Positions 51,117 to 60,689 of a DNA stretch of 64,000 nucleotides are shown here, piece by piece. The stretch is from Pseudomonas parasichuanensis. Lineage in GTDB: Bacteria; Pseudomonadota; Gammaproteobacteria; Pseudomonadales; Pseudomonadaceae. The position numbers and the translations under genes are program-made. Below the pieces are notes generated by a model. That model was not told where the DNA came from, made no database searches, and saw only the letters and a list, made by a program, of their open reading frames with translations. Where the stretch lies: positions 144,080 through 208,079 of the forward strand of contig NZ_BQHO01000007.1 in NCBI RefSeq assembly GCF_021601385.1, read 5' to 3'. The number at the start of each line of letters is the position of its first letter. Position 1 is the first letter of the stretch.

Positions 51117-51918
51117 CAAGCGCCGCCAGGCGTCGCTCCATCTCCTGCGCCTGGGCATCGGCGAAGCGGTACAGCTCGATCTGCCCGTCCCAGTGCTCGA
51201 TCAGCGCCGTGCACGATTCCACCCAGTCGCCGCAGTTGAGGTATTCCACCTCGCCAACCTTGCGGATTTCGGCATGGTGTATATGCCCGCACACCACACC
51301 CTGGAAACCGCGCCGAGTGCACTCGTGGGCAATCGCATCCTCGAAATCGCTGATGAAGCTCACCGCCCCCTTGACCTTGTGCTTGAGGTAGGCGGACAGC
51401 GACCAGTAGCCATAGCCATAGCGGGCGCGCCAGTGGTTGAGCCAGCGGTTGAGCACCAGGGTGAACTCGTAGGCGCGGTCGCCGAGGAACGCCAGCCAGC
51501 GGTGATAACGGGTGATTACGTCGAACTGGTCGCCGTGGATCACCAGCAGGCGCCGGCCATCGGCGGTGAGGTGCTCGGCTTCGTCCACCAGCTGGATGTT
51601 GCCGAGCATCAGTTTGGAATAGCGGCGCAGGAACTCGTCATGGTTGCCGGTGACGTAGATGACCTCGGTGCCGCGTTTGCTCATGGTCAGCAGGCGGCGA
51701 ATCACGTTGGTGTGCGCCTGGGGCCAGTAGATGCCACTGCGCAGCTTCCAGCCATCGATGATGTCGCCGACCAGGTAGATGCGGTCGGCCTGATACCCCT
51801 TGAGAAAGTGCGACAGGTGTTCGGCCTGGCAATCCCGGGTGCCCAGGTGCACGTCGGAGATCCACAGGGTCCGTACACGCTGCTTGCGCGACGGGCGGAC
51901 GGTTTCGGCATGGGTCAT
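51112..51918 (-). CDS. Calcineurin-type metallophosphoesterase, LpxH-like
   Basis: 268 aa with the five metallophosphoesterase motifs: ISDVHLG, GDIIDGWK, GNHDEFLRR, VIHGDQFD and CGHIHHAEI. Closest in style to UDP-2,3-diacylglucosamine hydrolase-like proteins (lipid A step 4), but it is longer than LpxH (about 240 aa); it may be a paralogue acting on another lipid diphosphate. ATG at 51918. Confidence 0.82.
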   Translation of the reverse strand: MTHAETVRPSRKQRVRTLWISDVHLGTRDCQAEHLSHFLKGYQADRIYLVGDIIDGWKLRSGIYWPQAHTNVIRRLLTMSKRGTEVIYVTGNHDEFLRRYSKLMLGNIQLVDEAEHLTADGRRLLVIHGDQFDVITRYHRWLAFLGDRAYEFTLVLNRWLNHWRARYGYGYWSLSAYLKHKVKGAVSFISDFEDAIAHECTRRGFQGVVCGHIHHAEIRKVGEVEYLNCGDWVESCTALIEHWDGQIELYRFADAQAQEMERRLAALV

Positions 51919-52060
51919 GGGCAGGCTCCGGCACTGTTTGCTGGAGACTGGCAGGCGCAGGTGACAGGTTGGTGGCAGGCCGATGACGACTGATCGCGCC
52001 TGGCCGGCGGACAGCCCGGTGCAGGGTGTACACTCTTGCCCTGCCCCATGAGGACCCACC

Positions 52061-52828
52061 ATGACCACCGGCCCGCTGCTCTCACTGCGCCACTACCGGG
52101 ACGAGTTGATCGCCCACAGCCACGAGCACCCGCAACTGGTGTTCGGCCTGCGCGGGCGGCTGGACTTCGAGGTGCAGGGCCAGGGTGCGCGGGTCGATCG
52201 CCAGGCCTTGATGGTGGTGCCTGCCGGCGCCCACCATACCTGCGGCAGCACCGCCGGCAGCCATTGCCTGGTGCTGGATGTGCCGGGCGAACATTGGCTC
52301 GGCGAGCAGCTGGGAGCACATGCCGATGCCAGCCGCCGCCTGCTCGACCGCCCCGGCGCGCTGGGCCTGGACAACCGCCAACAGCAGTTGGTGGACTGGC
52401 TGGCAACCAGCCCGGTGGACGACCCACTGATCGCCCGCCAGGGTGCCGTGCTGCTGCTGGCCAGCCTCAACCCGCAGACGGCCGCGCCGATAGCTGCCAG
52501 CAGCCGCCTGCCCTACGCAGCCTTCGACGCCCATATCGAACAGCATGCCGCCTACCCGCTACAGGTTGCCGACCTGGCGCGGCTGGCCGGGCTGTCCAGC
52601 GCCCGCCTGCATGCGCGCTTCACTGCCGAATGCGGCATGACACCGATGGACTACATTCGCCAGCGACGGCTGGTCATGGCCCGGCGGCTGCTGTGTGAGT
52701 CCCTGCTGCCAGTGGGCGAGATTGCCGCGCGGGTGGGATACGAGTCCCAGAGTGCCTTCAGCGCCGCAGTGATGCGGGCATTTGGCTGCACACCGTCGGC
52801 GTTGCGGCGAGAGCCTGGCGATAACTGA
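52061..52828 (+). CDS. AraC-family regulator with cupin domain
   Basis: 255 aa: an N-terminal cupin-like sensing domain (HSHEHPQLVFGLRGRLDFEV) and a C-terminal double HTH (LAGLSSARLHARFTAECG, IAARVGYESQSAFSAAVMRAFG). Divergent from the LpxH-like gene and upstream of an EamA permease that it may control, though a REP pair lies between. Confidence 0.87.
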   Translation: MTTGPLLSLRHYRDELIAHSHEHPQLVFGLRGRLDFEVQGQGARVDRQALMVVPAGAHHTCGSTAGSHCLVLDVPGEHWLGEQLGAHADASRRLLDRPGALGLDNRQQQLVDWLATSPVDDPLIARQGAVLLLASLNPQTAAPIAASSRLPYAAFDAHIEQHAAYPLQVADLARLAGLSSARLHARFTAECGMTPMDYIRQRRLVMARRLLCESLLPVGEIAARVGYESQSAFSAAVMRAFGCTPSALRREPGDN

Positions 52829-52891
52829 CGCGAGGTTGGCGACAGACACCGGTATGTCGCGCCTTTACACTCACCGCCAAGACTTTCGCTG

Positions 52892-52977
52892 CCTGTTCCG
52901 GCCTCTTCGCGGGCAAGCCCGCTCCCACAATGAGTGACCTGTGGGAGCAGGCTTGCCCGCGAAGAGGCCGGAGCAGC
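52892..52977. repeat. Inverted REP pair (GGGCAAGCCCGCTCCCACA variant)
   Basis: CCGGCCTCTTCGCGGGCAAG and its complement flank about 20 bp of spacer. Its core differs from the GCCGGCAAGCCGGC type by matched changes in both stem arms, which keep the hairpin. Confidence 0.88.
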
Positions 52978-53001
52978 TCAGCCCGAACTCAAGGGACCAC
53001 C

Positions 53002-53892
53002 ATGAACCACCGCACCGCCCTCGGCGCCCTGCACATCGGCGCGCTGTTCTTCGGCCTGACCGGCGTGTTCGGCAAGCTGGCCGCCAGCGCCAGCCCGTCG
53101 ATCATCGTCTTCGGCCGCGCCGCCTTCGCCGTGCTCGCCCTGGGCCTCTTCGCCAGCCTGGCACGCCAGGCCTGGCAGCCGCTGGGCGGGCGCGACCTGC
53201 GCCGCCTGCTGTTGGGCGGCGTATTGCTGGCAGGGCATTGGGTGAGCTTCTTCGTCGCGGTCAAGGTCGCGGGCGTAGCCATTGCCACCCTGGGCTTTGC
53301 CAGCTTCCCGGCCTTCACGGTCATCCTTGAAGGCCTGTTGTTCCGTGAGCGTATCCGGCGCAACGAGGCTGTGCTGGTGGTGCTGGTGAGCATCGGCCTG
53401 GTGCTGGTCACCCCGGATTTCGACCTGGCCAGCGAGGCCACCGGCGGGCTGCTCTGGGCGCTGCTTTCGGGGTTGCTGTTCTCGCTGCTGTCACTGACCA
53501 ACCGCGCAGGTTCCGGGCGCCTGCCGGCGGTGCAGGCGGCGCTGTGGCAGAACCTGGTGGTAAGCCTGTGCCTGCTGCCGTTTGCCGCCCCAGGGCTGAC
53601 CAGCGTGGCGCCCATGGACTGGCTGTGGATCGCCCTGCTGGGGGTGTTCTGCACCGGCGTCGCCCACAGCCTGTTCGTCGCCAGCCTGGCCGTGATCAAG
53701 GCGCGCACTGCGGCGGTGGTGTTCGGCATGGAGCCGGTCTACGGCATCGCCGTGGCCTGGGTGGTATTCGCCGAAACCCCCACCCTGCGCATGCTGGCCG
53801 GCGGCGCGCTGATCATCTTCGCCATCGTGCTGTCCAGCCGCATGGCCGCCGAACAGCCGGTGAAACAACGCGCGGTGGTGGAGAGCGCCTGA
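53002..53892 (+). CDS. EamA/DMT-family transporter
   Basis: 296 aa with ten membrane helices in two EamA repeats (ALHIGALFFGLTGVFGKLAA, LLWALLSGLLFSLLSLTNRA). The family exports or takes up amino acids and other small metabolites; substrate unknown. ATG at 53002. Its stop abuts that of the convergent SelW-like gene with no gap. Confidence 0.88.
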   Translation: MNHRTALGALHIGALFFGLTGVFGKLAASASPSIIVFGRAAFAVLALGLFASLARQAWQPLGGRDLRRLLLGGVLLAGHWVSFFVAVKVAGVAIATLGFASFPAFTVILEGLLFRERIRRNEAVLVVLVSIGLVLVTPDFDLASEATGGLLWALLSGLLFSLLSLTNRAGSGRLPAVQAALWQNLVVSLCLLPFAAPGLTSVAPMDWLWIALLGVFCTGVAHSLFVASLAVIKARTAAVVFGMEPVYGIAVAWVVFAETPTLRMLAGGALIIFAIVLSSRMAAEQPVKQRAVVESA

Positions 53893-54174
53893 TCAGCGAT
53901 CGTTGTGGCCCAGGTCGCGCTCAGGGTCGATCAGGTCGCGCAGCCGCTGTTTGAGCACCTTGGCTTCGGGGAAGCCGCCATCGGCCTTGCGCTCCCACAG
54001 CTGCACGCCGTCGCACGTGATGCGGAACACGCCACCGGTGCCCGGTGCCAACGCCACCTGGCCAAGCTCGTCGGCGAAGGTGCTGAGCAGCTCCTGGGCC
54101 AGCCAGGCGGCGCGCAGCAGCCATTGGCACTGGGTGCAGTAGGTAATGACGATCTGCGGTTTGCTGTCGGCCAT
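53893..54174 (-). CDS. SelT/SelW/SelH-family (Rdx) protein
   Basis: About 93 aa with a thioredoxin-like fold start IVITYCTQCQWLLRAAWLAQ; the CxxC takes the place of the CxxU of eukaryotic selenoproteins. The C-terminal GVQLWERKADGGFPEAKVLK is also family-typical. A redox role is likely. The ATG at 54174 has GGAG nine bases upstream; the ATG at 54183 directly abuts the GGAG and is less likely. Confidence 0.88.
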   Translation of the reverse strand: MADSKPQIVITYCTQCQWLLRAAWLAQELLSTFADELGQVALAPGTGGVFRITCDGVQLWERKADGGFPEAKVLKQRLRDLIDPERDLGHNDR

Positions 54175-54240
54175 GTCGGGCATCTCCAGAGGAAGGGCCG
54201 CTTATACTAGCGGTCTTTACCGCCGCTTTTGAGACTCACG

Positions 54241-56427
54241 ATGCGCCGCCTGCTGTTATGCCTTTTGCTGACGCTCACTTCCCTCACCCTGTTCGCCGCC
54301 GAGGCTGCACGGCCGAAAGTCGGCCTGGTGTTGTCGGGCGGCGCCGCCCGCGGCCTGGCGCACATCGGCGTACTCAAGGCCCTGGAGGAACAGGGCGTGC
54401 GCATCGACGCCATCGCCGGCACCAGCATGGGCGCGGTGGTTGGCGGGCTGTATGCCTCGGGCTACAGCGTCGAGGAGCTGGAAAAACTGGCGACCACGCT
54501 GGACTGGCAGCAGGCGCTGTCCGATGCCCCGCCACGCGAGGACATCCCGTTCCGCCGCAAGCAGGATGACCGCGACTTCCTGGTCAAGCAGAAGCTGAGC
54601 TTTCGCGACGATGGCAGCCTGGGCCTGCCGCTGGGGGTGATCCAGGGCCAGAACCTGTCGCTGCTGCTGGAGAGCAAGCTGGCGCACACTGCCGACATCC
54701 GCGACTTCGACAAGCTGCCGATCCCCTTCCGCGCCGTGGCCACCGACATCACCACGGGTGAAAAAGTGGTGTTCCGCCGTGGCCACCTGCCCCAGGTAGT
54801 CCGCGCCAGCATGTCGATCCCGGCGGTGTTCGCGCCGGTGGAACTGGATGGCCGGCTGCTGGTGGACGGCGGCATGACCGACAACATCCCGCTGGACGTG
54901 GTGCGCGAGATGGGCGTGGACATCGCCATCGTGGTCGACATCGGCACCCCACTGCGCAACCGCAAGCAGCTGGCCACGGTGGTGGACGTGCTCAACCAGT
55001 CGATCACCCTGATGACCCGGCGCAACTCCGAGGAACAATTGGCCAGCCTGGCCCGCGACGACATTCTCGTGCAGCCACCGCTGGCCAGCTTCGGCGTCAC
55101 CGACTTCGGCCGCGCCCGCGACATGATCGACGCCGGCTACCGCGCCACCCGCGCCCTTGACCCGCGCCTGGCGGCGCTACGCCAGGCCGACGGTGACGCC
55201 AGCCTGGCGGTGGCCCGCTCGCCCGGCCAGCGCACCCCGGTGATCACCGCGATCAAGGTGGAGAACGACTCCAAGGTCAGCGATGACGTGATCCGTTACT
55301 ACATCCGCCAGCCGATCGGCGAGCCGCTGCAACTCGACCGGCTGCAGACCGACATGGGCACCTTGTACGGCCTGGACTATTTCGACCAGGTGCAATACCG
55401 CGTGGTGCACAAGGGCGATGCCAACACCCTGGTGATCAAGGCCCGCGGCCGGCGCGGCGGTACCGACTACCTGCGCCTGGGCCTGAACCTGTCCGATGAC
55501 CTGCGCGGCGACAGCGCCTTCAACCTGGGCGCCAGCTACCGGGTCAACGGCATCAACCGCCTGGGCGCCGAGTGGCTCACCCGCGCCCAGATCGGCGACC
55601 AGCAGGAGCTGTATAGCGAGTTCTACCAGCCGCTGGACGTTGGCTCGCGCTACTTCATCGCCCCCTACCTGGACCTCGGTTCACAGAACGTCGAGGCCAC
55701 GCTGGACAACGACCCGGTGGCCGAATACCGCCTGGAGCGCTACGGCTTTGGCCTGAACGTCGGGCGGCAGATCAGCACCTACGGCGAAGTACGCCTGGGC
55801 GTGGGCAAGGCCTGGGGCCAGGCCGAGGTGCGCATCGGCGACCAGAGCCTGCCCAAGGTCAGCTTCAACGAGGGTTTCTACGAGCTCAAGTACTCGTACG
55901 ATACCTTCGACAATGTCTACTTCCCCCACAGCGGCGAAGAAATCGGCCTGACCGCGCGCAAGTACGACCAGTCACTGGATTCTGACCAGAACTACCGGCA
56001 GTGGTTGTTCAACCTGGACAAGGCCTTCAGCAGCGGGCCGAACACCCTGGTGCTGGGTGGGCGCTACGGGCGCACGCTGGATGATGCCGAAGTGGTGACC
56101 TCGAGCTTCGTGTTCGGTGGCGCCCGGCAGTTGTCGGGCTTTCGCCAGGATTCGATTTCCGGGCAGAACATGAGCCTGCTGCGCATGGTCTATTACCGCC
56201 GCCTGACACCGCGCGCCTACCTGCCACTGGACTTCCCGCTGTACGTGGGCGGGTCGCTGGAGCGCGGGCGGGCGTGGAACAACGACAATGAATTCGACAG
56301 TGGCTACATCAATGCCGCGAGTATCTTCCTCGGGCTGGAGACGCCGTTGGGCCCACTCAACCTGAGCTATGGGGCCAACGATGCGAATGAGCAGGCGGTG
56401 TACCTGAACCTGGGGCACACCTTCTAA
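54241..56427 (+). CDS. plpD: Patatin-like type Vd autotransporter phospholipase PlpD
   Basis: 728 aa, the same length as P. aeruginosa PlpD. A signal peptide (about 1-20) is followed by a patatin lipase domain with oxyanion loop GGAARG, nucleophile S62 in GTSMG and D209 in VDGGMTDN. Then come a POTRA domain (about 330-410) and a C-terminal 16-strand BamA/TpsB-type beta-barrel ending YLNLGHTF. The lipase is exported through its own barrel in the outer membrane. Confidence 0.93.
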   Translation: MRRLLLCLLLTLTSLTLFAAEAARPKVGLVLSGGAARGLAHIGVLKALEEQGVRIDAIAGTSMGAVVGGLYASGYSVEELEKLATTLDWQQALSDAPPREDIPFRRKQDDRDFLVKQKLSFRDDGSLGLPLGVIQGQNLSLLLESKLAHTADIRDFDKLPIPFRAVATDITTGEKVVFRRGHLPQVVRASMSIPAVFAPVELDGRLLVDGGMTDNIPLDVVREMGVDIAIVVDIGTPLRNRKQLATVVDVLNQSITLMTRRNSEEQLASLARDDILVQPPLASFGVTDFGRARDMIDAGYRATRALDPRLAALRQADGDASLAVARSPGQRTPVITAIKVENDSKVSDDVIRYYIRQPIGEPLQLDRLQTDMGTLYGLDYFDQVQYRVVHKGDANTLVIKARGRRGGTDYLRLGLNLSDDLRGDSAFNLGASYRVNGINRLGAEWLTRAQIGDQQELYSEFYQPLDVGSRYFIAPYLDLGSQNVEATLDNDPVAEYRLERYGFGLNVGRQISTYGEVRLGVGKAWGQAEVRIGDQSLPKVSFNEGFYELKYSYDTFDNVYFPHSGEEIGLTARKYDQSLDSDQNYRQWLFNLDKAFSSGPNTLVLGGRYGRTLDDAEVVTSSFVFGGARQLSGFRQDSISGQNMSLLRMVYYRRLTPRAYLPLDFPLYVGGSLERGRAWNNDNEFDSGYINAASIFLGLETPLGPLNLSYGANDANEQAVYLNLGHTF

Positions 56428-56524
56428 GCTGCAAGCGGCAAGTGTGAAGCTGCAAGAAAAAAGCGGATCGCGTCAGTACGCAGATCCGCTTCTACTTGTG
56501 GCTTACCGCTTGACGCTTGCCGCT
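56428..56524. repeat. GCTGCAAGCGGCAAG-type inverted repeat, copy 2
   Basis: AGCTGCAAGCGGCAAG, GCTGCAAGAAAAAAGCGGAT, an inner hairpin (GCGGATC/GATCCGC), then inverted CGCTTGACGCTTGCCGCT. It lies between the convergent plpD and marR genes and can fold as a terminator-like structure. Related to 47228-47335. Confidence 0.7.
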
Positions 56525-56528
56525 GCCG

Positions 56529-56966
56529 TCAAGATTTCTCGAGGTTGCCGAGAATCTTCGCATGCACCCGCATGCACACTTCCAGGTCGGCTTCGTCGAC
56601 GCCGCTGAACAGCTCGACGCGCAAGGCATTGGCGATGGTCTCGATCTGCTCGATCAGGGGTTTGGCCGGTGGGCACAGCACGATCTTCTTCGCCCGACGA
56701 TCTTCCACTACCGCCTGACGCCGCACCAGGCCCTGGCTTTCCAGGCTGTCGAGCAGGCGGGCCAGGGTCGGGCCTTCGACCCCGACGCTCTGGGCCAGCT
56801 CACGCTGGGTTGGCGCCTCGTCGAAACGCGCCAGGTGCAACAGCACCAACCAGCGCGCCTGGGAAAGATTGAGCCCGGCGAGGCGGCGGTCCAATTCGGC
56901 ACGCCAGCCCCGGGACATCTGGGCCAGCTGCATGCCGAAGCGGTGTTGGTTGTCGGTCAGGGGCAT
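56529..56966 (-). CDS. MarR-family regulator
   Basis: 145 aa with the winged helix LNLSQARWLVLLHLARF, TQRELAQSVGVEGPTLARLL and the wing EDRRAKKIVL. The sequence resembles SlyA. Start at ATG 56966 (MPLTDNQHRF). It does not adjoin an efflux gene here, so the target is unclear. Confidence 0.88.
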   Translation of the reverse strand: MPLTDNQHRFGMQLAQMSRGWRAELDRRLAGLNLSQARWLVLLHLARFDEAPTQRELAQSVGVEGPTLARLLDSLESQGLVRRQAVVEDRRAKKIVLCPPAKPLIEQIETIANALRVELFSGVDEADLEVCMRVHAKILGNLEKS

Positions 56967-57104
56967 AAGCAACTCAATGAATAGAACTAATTATTAGTCA
57001 GCTAACCATGCCCCAGCCCATGAGGCAAGGTTCAGCACCTGGGAAACAGCCGATAATCCTGCAATCGCCTGACAAAGGTCAGCGAATGGCACAAATGCCG
57101 GCAA

Positions 57105-59252
57105 TCACAGCCCGAACTCCGACGCCAGCGCTGCCCGCACGCAATACAGCACACCTTCGGGAACGCGCGGGCCGAACAACGGCGCGACAGCCGAGACCGG
57201 CGGCAGCTCGCCCTCGCCATCGAGGAAGGCATCCTGCACCTCCATCATCAGCTCTTCGGGCAGGTCGAGCGCCTGCTCAAGGCTCAGTTCCTGGCGGCCG
57301 ATGGCTTCTGCCAACAGGCTGTAGACGTTCTTCTCGCTGCAGTTGAGCTGGCCGGCGATCTGCGCCGGGGTCATGCCCGCGCGGGCCAGGCTGACCAGTT
57401 CGTGGCGCAGGTCGAGCACCACTTTCGATGCCTCGTCGGTGCCACCGGCGCCATTGAGCACTTCGAGGAAGGCCTGGCCGTAGCGCTCCAGTTTGCGTGC
57501 GCCGACGCCGCTGACCTGGGCCATGTCGCTGAGGCTGGTGGGCATGCTGCGCAGCATTTCCAACAGCGTCGAGTCGGGGAAGATGACGTAGGGCGGCACG
57601 CTGTGTTCTTCGGCCAGCTTGCGCCGCAGGGTACGCAGCGCTTCCCAGAGTTCGCGCTCCTCGGCCCTCACCAGCTGGCTGGCCGGGCTGCCGCCGCTGC
57701 TGCCGGACGACTTGGCCACGGTCTGCGGCTTGAGGTCGCGGCGCAGTTGCAGGTTCACCTCGCCACGCAGCAGCGGCCGGCAGCTGTCGGACAGGCGCAG
57801 GCCGCCATAGCCTTCGAGGTCGATGTCCACCAGGCCGCGTGCCACCAGCTGGCGGAACAACGAGCGCCATTCGGCCTCGGCCAGCGCCTTGCCGACGCCG
57901 TAAACCGAGAGCTTCTCGTGGCCGAAGTTGCGCACCTTTTCGTTGTCCTTGCCCAGCAGCACGTCGACCAGATGGCCGACGCCGTAACGCTGGCCGGTAC
58001 GGAACACCGCCGACAGTGCTTGCCGGGCAGGCTCGGTGGCGTCCCAGGTCTGGATCTGGTCGACACAGTTGTCGCAGTGGCCACAGGGCTGCTCCAGCAC
58101 TTCGTCGAAGTAGGCCAGCAGCGACTGGCGGCGGCAGCGGGTCTCTTCGCACAGCGCCAGCATGGCGTCGAGCTTGTGCTGCTCGATGCGCTTGTGGCGC
58201 TCGTCGCCTTCGGAGTTCTGCAGCATCTGCTTGAGCATCACCATGTCCTGCAGGCCGTAGGCCATCCAGGCGTCCGACGGCAGGCCATCACGGCCGGCGC
58301 GGCCGGTTTCCTGGTAGTAGGCCTCGAGCGACTTGGGCAGGTCGAGGTGGGCGACGAAGCGCACGTTGGGCTTGTCGATGCCCATGCCGAAGGCAATGGT
58401 GGCGACCATGATCAGCCCTTCCTCGTTGAGGAAGCGGTGCTGGTTGGCGGCGCGGGTTTCCGCTGCCAGCCCTGCGTGATAGGGCAACGCCGGGAAGCCC
58501 TGCTCGCAGAGGAAGGCCGCGGTTTCGTCGACTTTCTTGCGTGACAGACAGTAGACGATGCCGGCGTTGCCACGGCGCTCGGCGAGGAAGGCCATCAGCT
58601 GCTTGCGCGGCGCCTCCTTGGGCACGATGCGGTAGAAGATGTTCGGCCGGTCGAAGCTCGACAGGAAGCGCTCGGCGCCCTGCAGGTGCAGGCGCTGGAC
58701 GATTTCCTCGCGGGTGCGCATGTCGGCGGTGGCGGTGAGGGCGATGCGCGGCACATGGGGGAACAGCTCGGCGAGCTGGCCCAGTTGCAGGTATTCGGGG
58801 CGGAAGTCGTGGCCCCATTGCGATACGCAGTGGGCTTCATCGATGGCGAACAGCGAAATGTCGAGGTCGCGCAAAAAGTCCAGCATGCGCGGCTGCACCA
58901 GGCGCTCGGGGGCCAGGTACAGCATCTTCACCTCGCCACGGCGCAGGCGCCCGGCCAGTTCGCGCTGCTGCTCGGCACTGAGCGATGAGTTGAGCGCTGC
59001 GGCCGCCACCCCCAGCTCGTCGAGCGTGGCGACCTGGTCGGCCATCAACGCGATCAGTGGCGAGACCACTACCGTCAGGCCCGGGCGCAGCAGCCCCGGC
59101 ACCTGGAAGCACAGCGACTTGCCGCCGCCGGTGGGCATCAGCACCAGGGCGTCGCCGCCGTTGGCCACGCATTCGATGATCGCGGCCTGGCGCCCACGGA
59201 AACTGTCGTAACCGAAGACATCCTTGAGGACGCGCTGAGCCTGTTCGAGCAT
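57105..59252 (-). CDS. recQ: ATP-dependent DNA helicase RecQ
   Basis: 715 aa, longer than E. coli RecQ (~610). Helicase motifs: [28 protein letters not shown] and [10 protein letters not shown]. The zinc-binding RQC region has C-x15-20-CGHCDNC, and there are HRDC-like segments near the C-terminus followed by an extension of about 100 residues. Works with RecF-pathway and SSB proteins on stalled forks. ATG at 59252. Confidence 0.95.
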   Translation of the reverse strand: MLEQAQRVLKDVFGYDSFRGRQAAIIECVANGGDALVLMPTGGGKSLCFQVPGLLRPGLTVVVSPLIALMADQVATLDELGVAAAALNSSLSAEQQRELAGRLRRGEVKMLYLAPERLVQPRMLDFLRDLDISLFAIDEAHCVSQWGHDFRPEYLQLGQLAELFPHVPRIALTATADMRTREEIVQRLHLQGAERFLSSFDRPNIFYRIVPKEAPRKQLMAFLAERRGNAGIVYCLSRKKVDETAAFLCEQGFPALPYHAGLAAETRAANQHRFLNEEGLIMVATIAFGMGIDKPNVRFVAHLDLPKSLEAYYQETGRAGRDGLPSDAWMAYGLQDMVMLKQMLQNSEGDERHKRIEQHKLDAMLALCEETRCRRQSLLAYFDEVLEQPCGHCDNCVDQIQTWDATEPARQALSAVFRTGQRYGVGHLVDVLLGKDNEKVRNFGHEKLSVYGVGKALAEAEWRSLFRQLVARGLVDIDLEGYGGLRLSDSCRPLLRGEVNLQLRRDLKPQTVAKSSGSSGGSPASQLVRAEERELWEALRTLRRKLAEEHSVPPYVIFPDSTLLEMLRSMPTSLSDMAQVSGVGARKLERYGQAFLEVLNGAGGTDEASKVVLDLRHELVSLARAGMTPAQIAGQLNCSEKNVYSLLAEAIGRQELSLEQALDLPEELMMEVQDAFLDGEGELPPVSAVAPLFGPRVPEGVLYCVRAALASEFGL

Positions 59253-59495
59253 TTGCCACTCCAAAATCGCCGTACCATCCCGGACACAGGCTGGACAATA
59301 AATCCGCCGGGCACCGTACAAATGCGTAAGCGTTTTTTGCCGGATCGCCGCACAGGCCACCCAACATGAAAAGTGGCGGAGTATACCCGACTGGCTCGGC
59401 CCACGGCAGGCTGCGGTGACAGACGTTCCCTTTGCCCCGTGAACGCCGCAAGGTGCTAGAATTCGTTATCGTTTATTCCCCAAGGTAGCCCTGTA

Positions 59496-60083
59496 ATGTC
59501 CTTCGCCGAGCAACTGACCCGCCTGCAAGCCTTCCTCGATGCCGATGAGCTGCACGAAGAAGCGCTGGACTACGTCGCCGCACACGGCTACCTGACCGCA
59601 CTGTCGATCTGCTCGGAAGAGGTACCCGAGCGCGAATGGATCGACGCGCTGTTCGCTGAAGAGCCCCACTACACCAGCGACGCGCAGCGCACCGAAATCG
59701 AAGCCACGCTGGTCGCCCTCAAGGCCCATATCGCTCGCCAGCTGGCCAGCGAAGAGGAATTCGACCTGCCCTGCGAGCTGGACCTGACCGACGAGCCGGA
59801 CGACTCCGACCTGCGCGGCTGGTGCATCGGTTTCATGGAGGGCGTGTTCCTGCGTGAAGAGGCCTGGTTCGACAACTCCGAGGATGAAGTCAGCGAAATG
59901 CTCCTGCCGATCATGGTCGGCTCGGGCTTGTTCGACGAGCAGCCGGAGTTCGCCGACATCGCCAGCAATGCCAACCTGCAGGACGACATGATCGTGCAGA
60001 TCCCCGAAGCGCTGAGCGCGCTGTTCCTGCTGCAGCACGCACCGGACGAAAAACCTGCCGTACTCAAACCGCGCCGCCACTGA
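59496..60083 (+). CDS. UPF0149 family protein (YecA/YgfB)
   Basis: 195 aa, strongly acidic and mostly helical, with the family block WCIGFMEGVFLREEAWFD. No C-terminal SEC-C zinc motif as found in long YecA proteins. Function is not settled. AAGG precedes the ATG at 59496. Confidence 0.88.
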   Translation: MSFAEQLTRLQAFLDADELHEEALDYVAAHGYLTALSICSEEVPEREWIDALFAEEPHYTSDAQRTEIEATLVALKAHIARQLASEEEFDLPCELDLTDEPDDSDLRGWCIGFMEGVFLREEAWFDNSEDEVSEMLLPIMVGSGLFDEQPEFADIASNANLQDDMIVQIPEALSALFLLQHAPDEKPAVLKPRRH

Positions 60084-60088
60084 TCAAG

Positions 60089-60457
60089 GTGGTGCGCTAC
60101 CTGCTGCTGGCCGTCGGCTGGCTCAGCGTCGCGCTGGGGGTGGTGGGGATCTTCCTGCCGGTGCTGCCCACCACCCCTTTCCTGCTGCTGGCGGCGGCTT
60201 GTTTTGCCCGTAGCTCGCCGCGCTTCCACCATTGGTTGGTGAACCACCCGAAACTCGGGCCGTGGATCCGTGACTACCTCAGCGGCGAAGGCATCCCGCT
60301 CAAAGGCAAGGTGTATGCGATAGGCCTGATGTGGGCGAGCATCGGCCTGTCGTGCTACCTGGTGCCGCTGTTCTGGGCGCGGGCGTTCATGTTGACCAGC
60401 GCGGTGCTGGTCAGTGCCTGGATTCTCAAGCAGAAGACTTTGCGCAGGCCTGGTTGA
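60089..60457 (+). CDS. DUF454 (YbaN) inner membrane protein
   Basis: 122 aa with the family pattern GVVGIFLPVLPTTPFLLLAAACFARSS and WLVNHPKLGPWIRDY, with about three membrane helices. The start is uncertain: GTG at 60089 or 60092, as no ATG is nearby. Five bp after the YecA-like gene, so likely co-translated. Confidence 0.85.
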   Translation: MVRYLLLAVGWLSVALGVVGIFLPVLPTTPFLLLAAACFARSSPRFHHWLVNHPKLGPWIRDYLSGEGIPLKGKVYAIGLMWASIGLSCYLVPLFWARAFMLTSAVLVSAWILKQKTLRRPG

Positions 60458-60547
60458 ACAAGACTGTCTCAAGCCAGAGCACAGCAACGATGATCGCCTC
60501 AAGGTTGGCGTGATCCATGTGGGAGCAACTGTCTTCAATTGCCTGTG

Positions 60548-60674
60548 CTGGCCTCATCGCTGGCAAGTCGCAGCGGCGAACCGCAGCTCCCCCAGGCACA
60601 GCGCACGCCTTGAGGATGCCGCTCCCACAAGGTGTACGCGTTCCCTGTGGGAGCCGGCTTGCCGGCGATGACGG
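60548..60674. repeat. Degenerate REP pair (GCCGGCAAGCCGGCTCCCAC family)
   Basis: The right arm is intact (GTGGGAGCCGGCTTGCCGGCGATGA), but the left arm is broken up (TCATCGCTGGCAAGTCGCAG). An internal rearrangement seems likely. It separates the DUF454 gene from the adhesin gene. Confidence 0.75.
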
Positions 60675-60689
60675 TTATCCCGTCACGCC

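Noticed and set aside
49829-51322. N-terminal extension of the AraC-like gene up to 51322
   Set aside because: It would cover the Mpo1-like and HD genes on the other strand and has no domain; the ATG at 49828 gives the family length.
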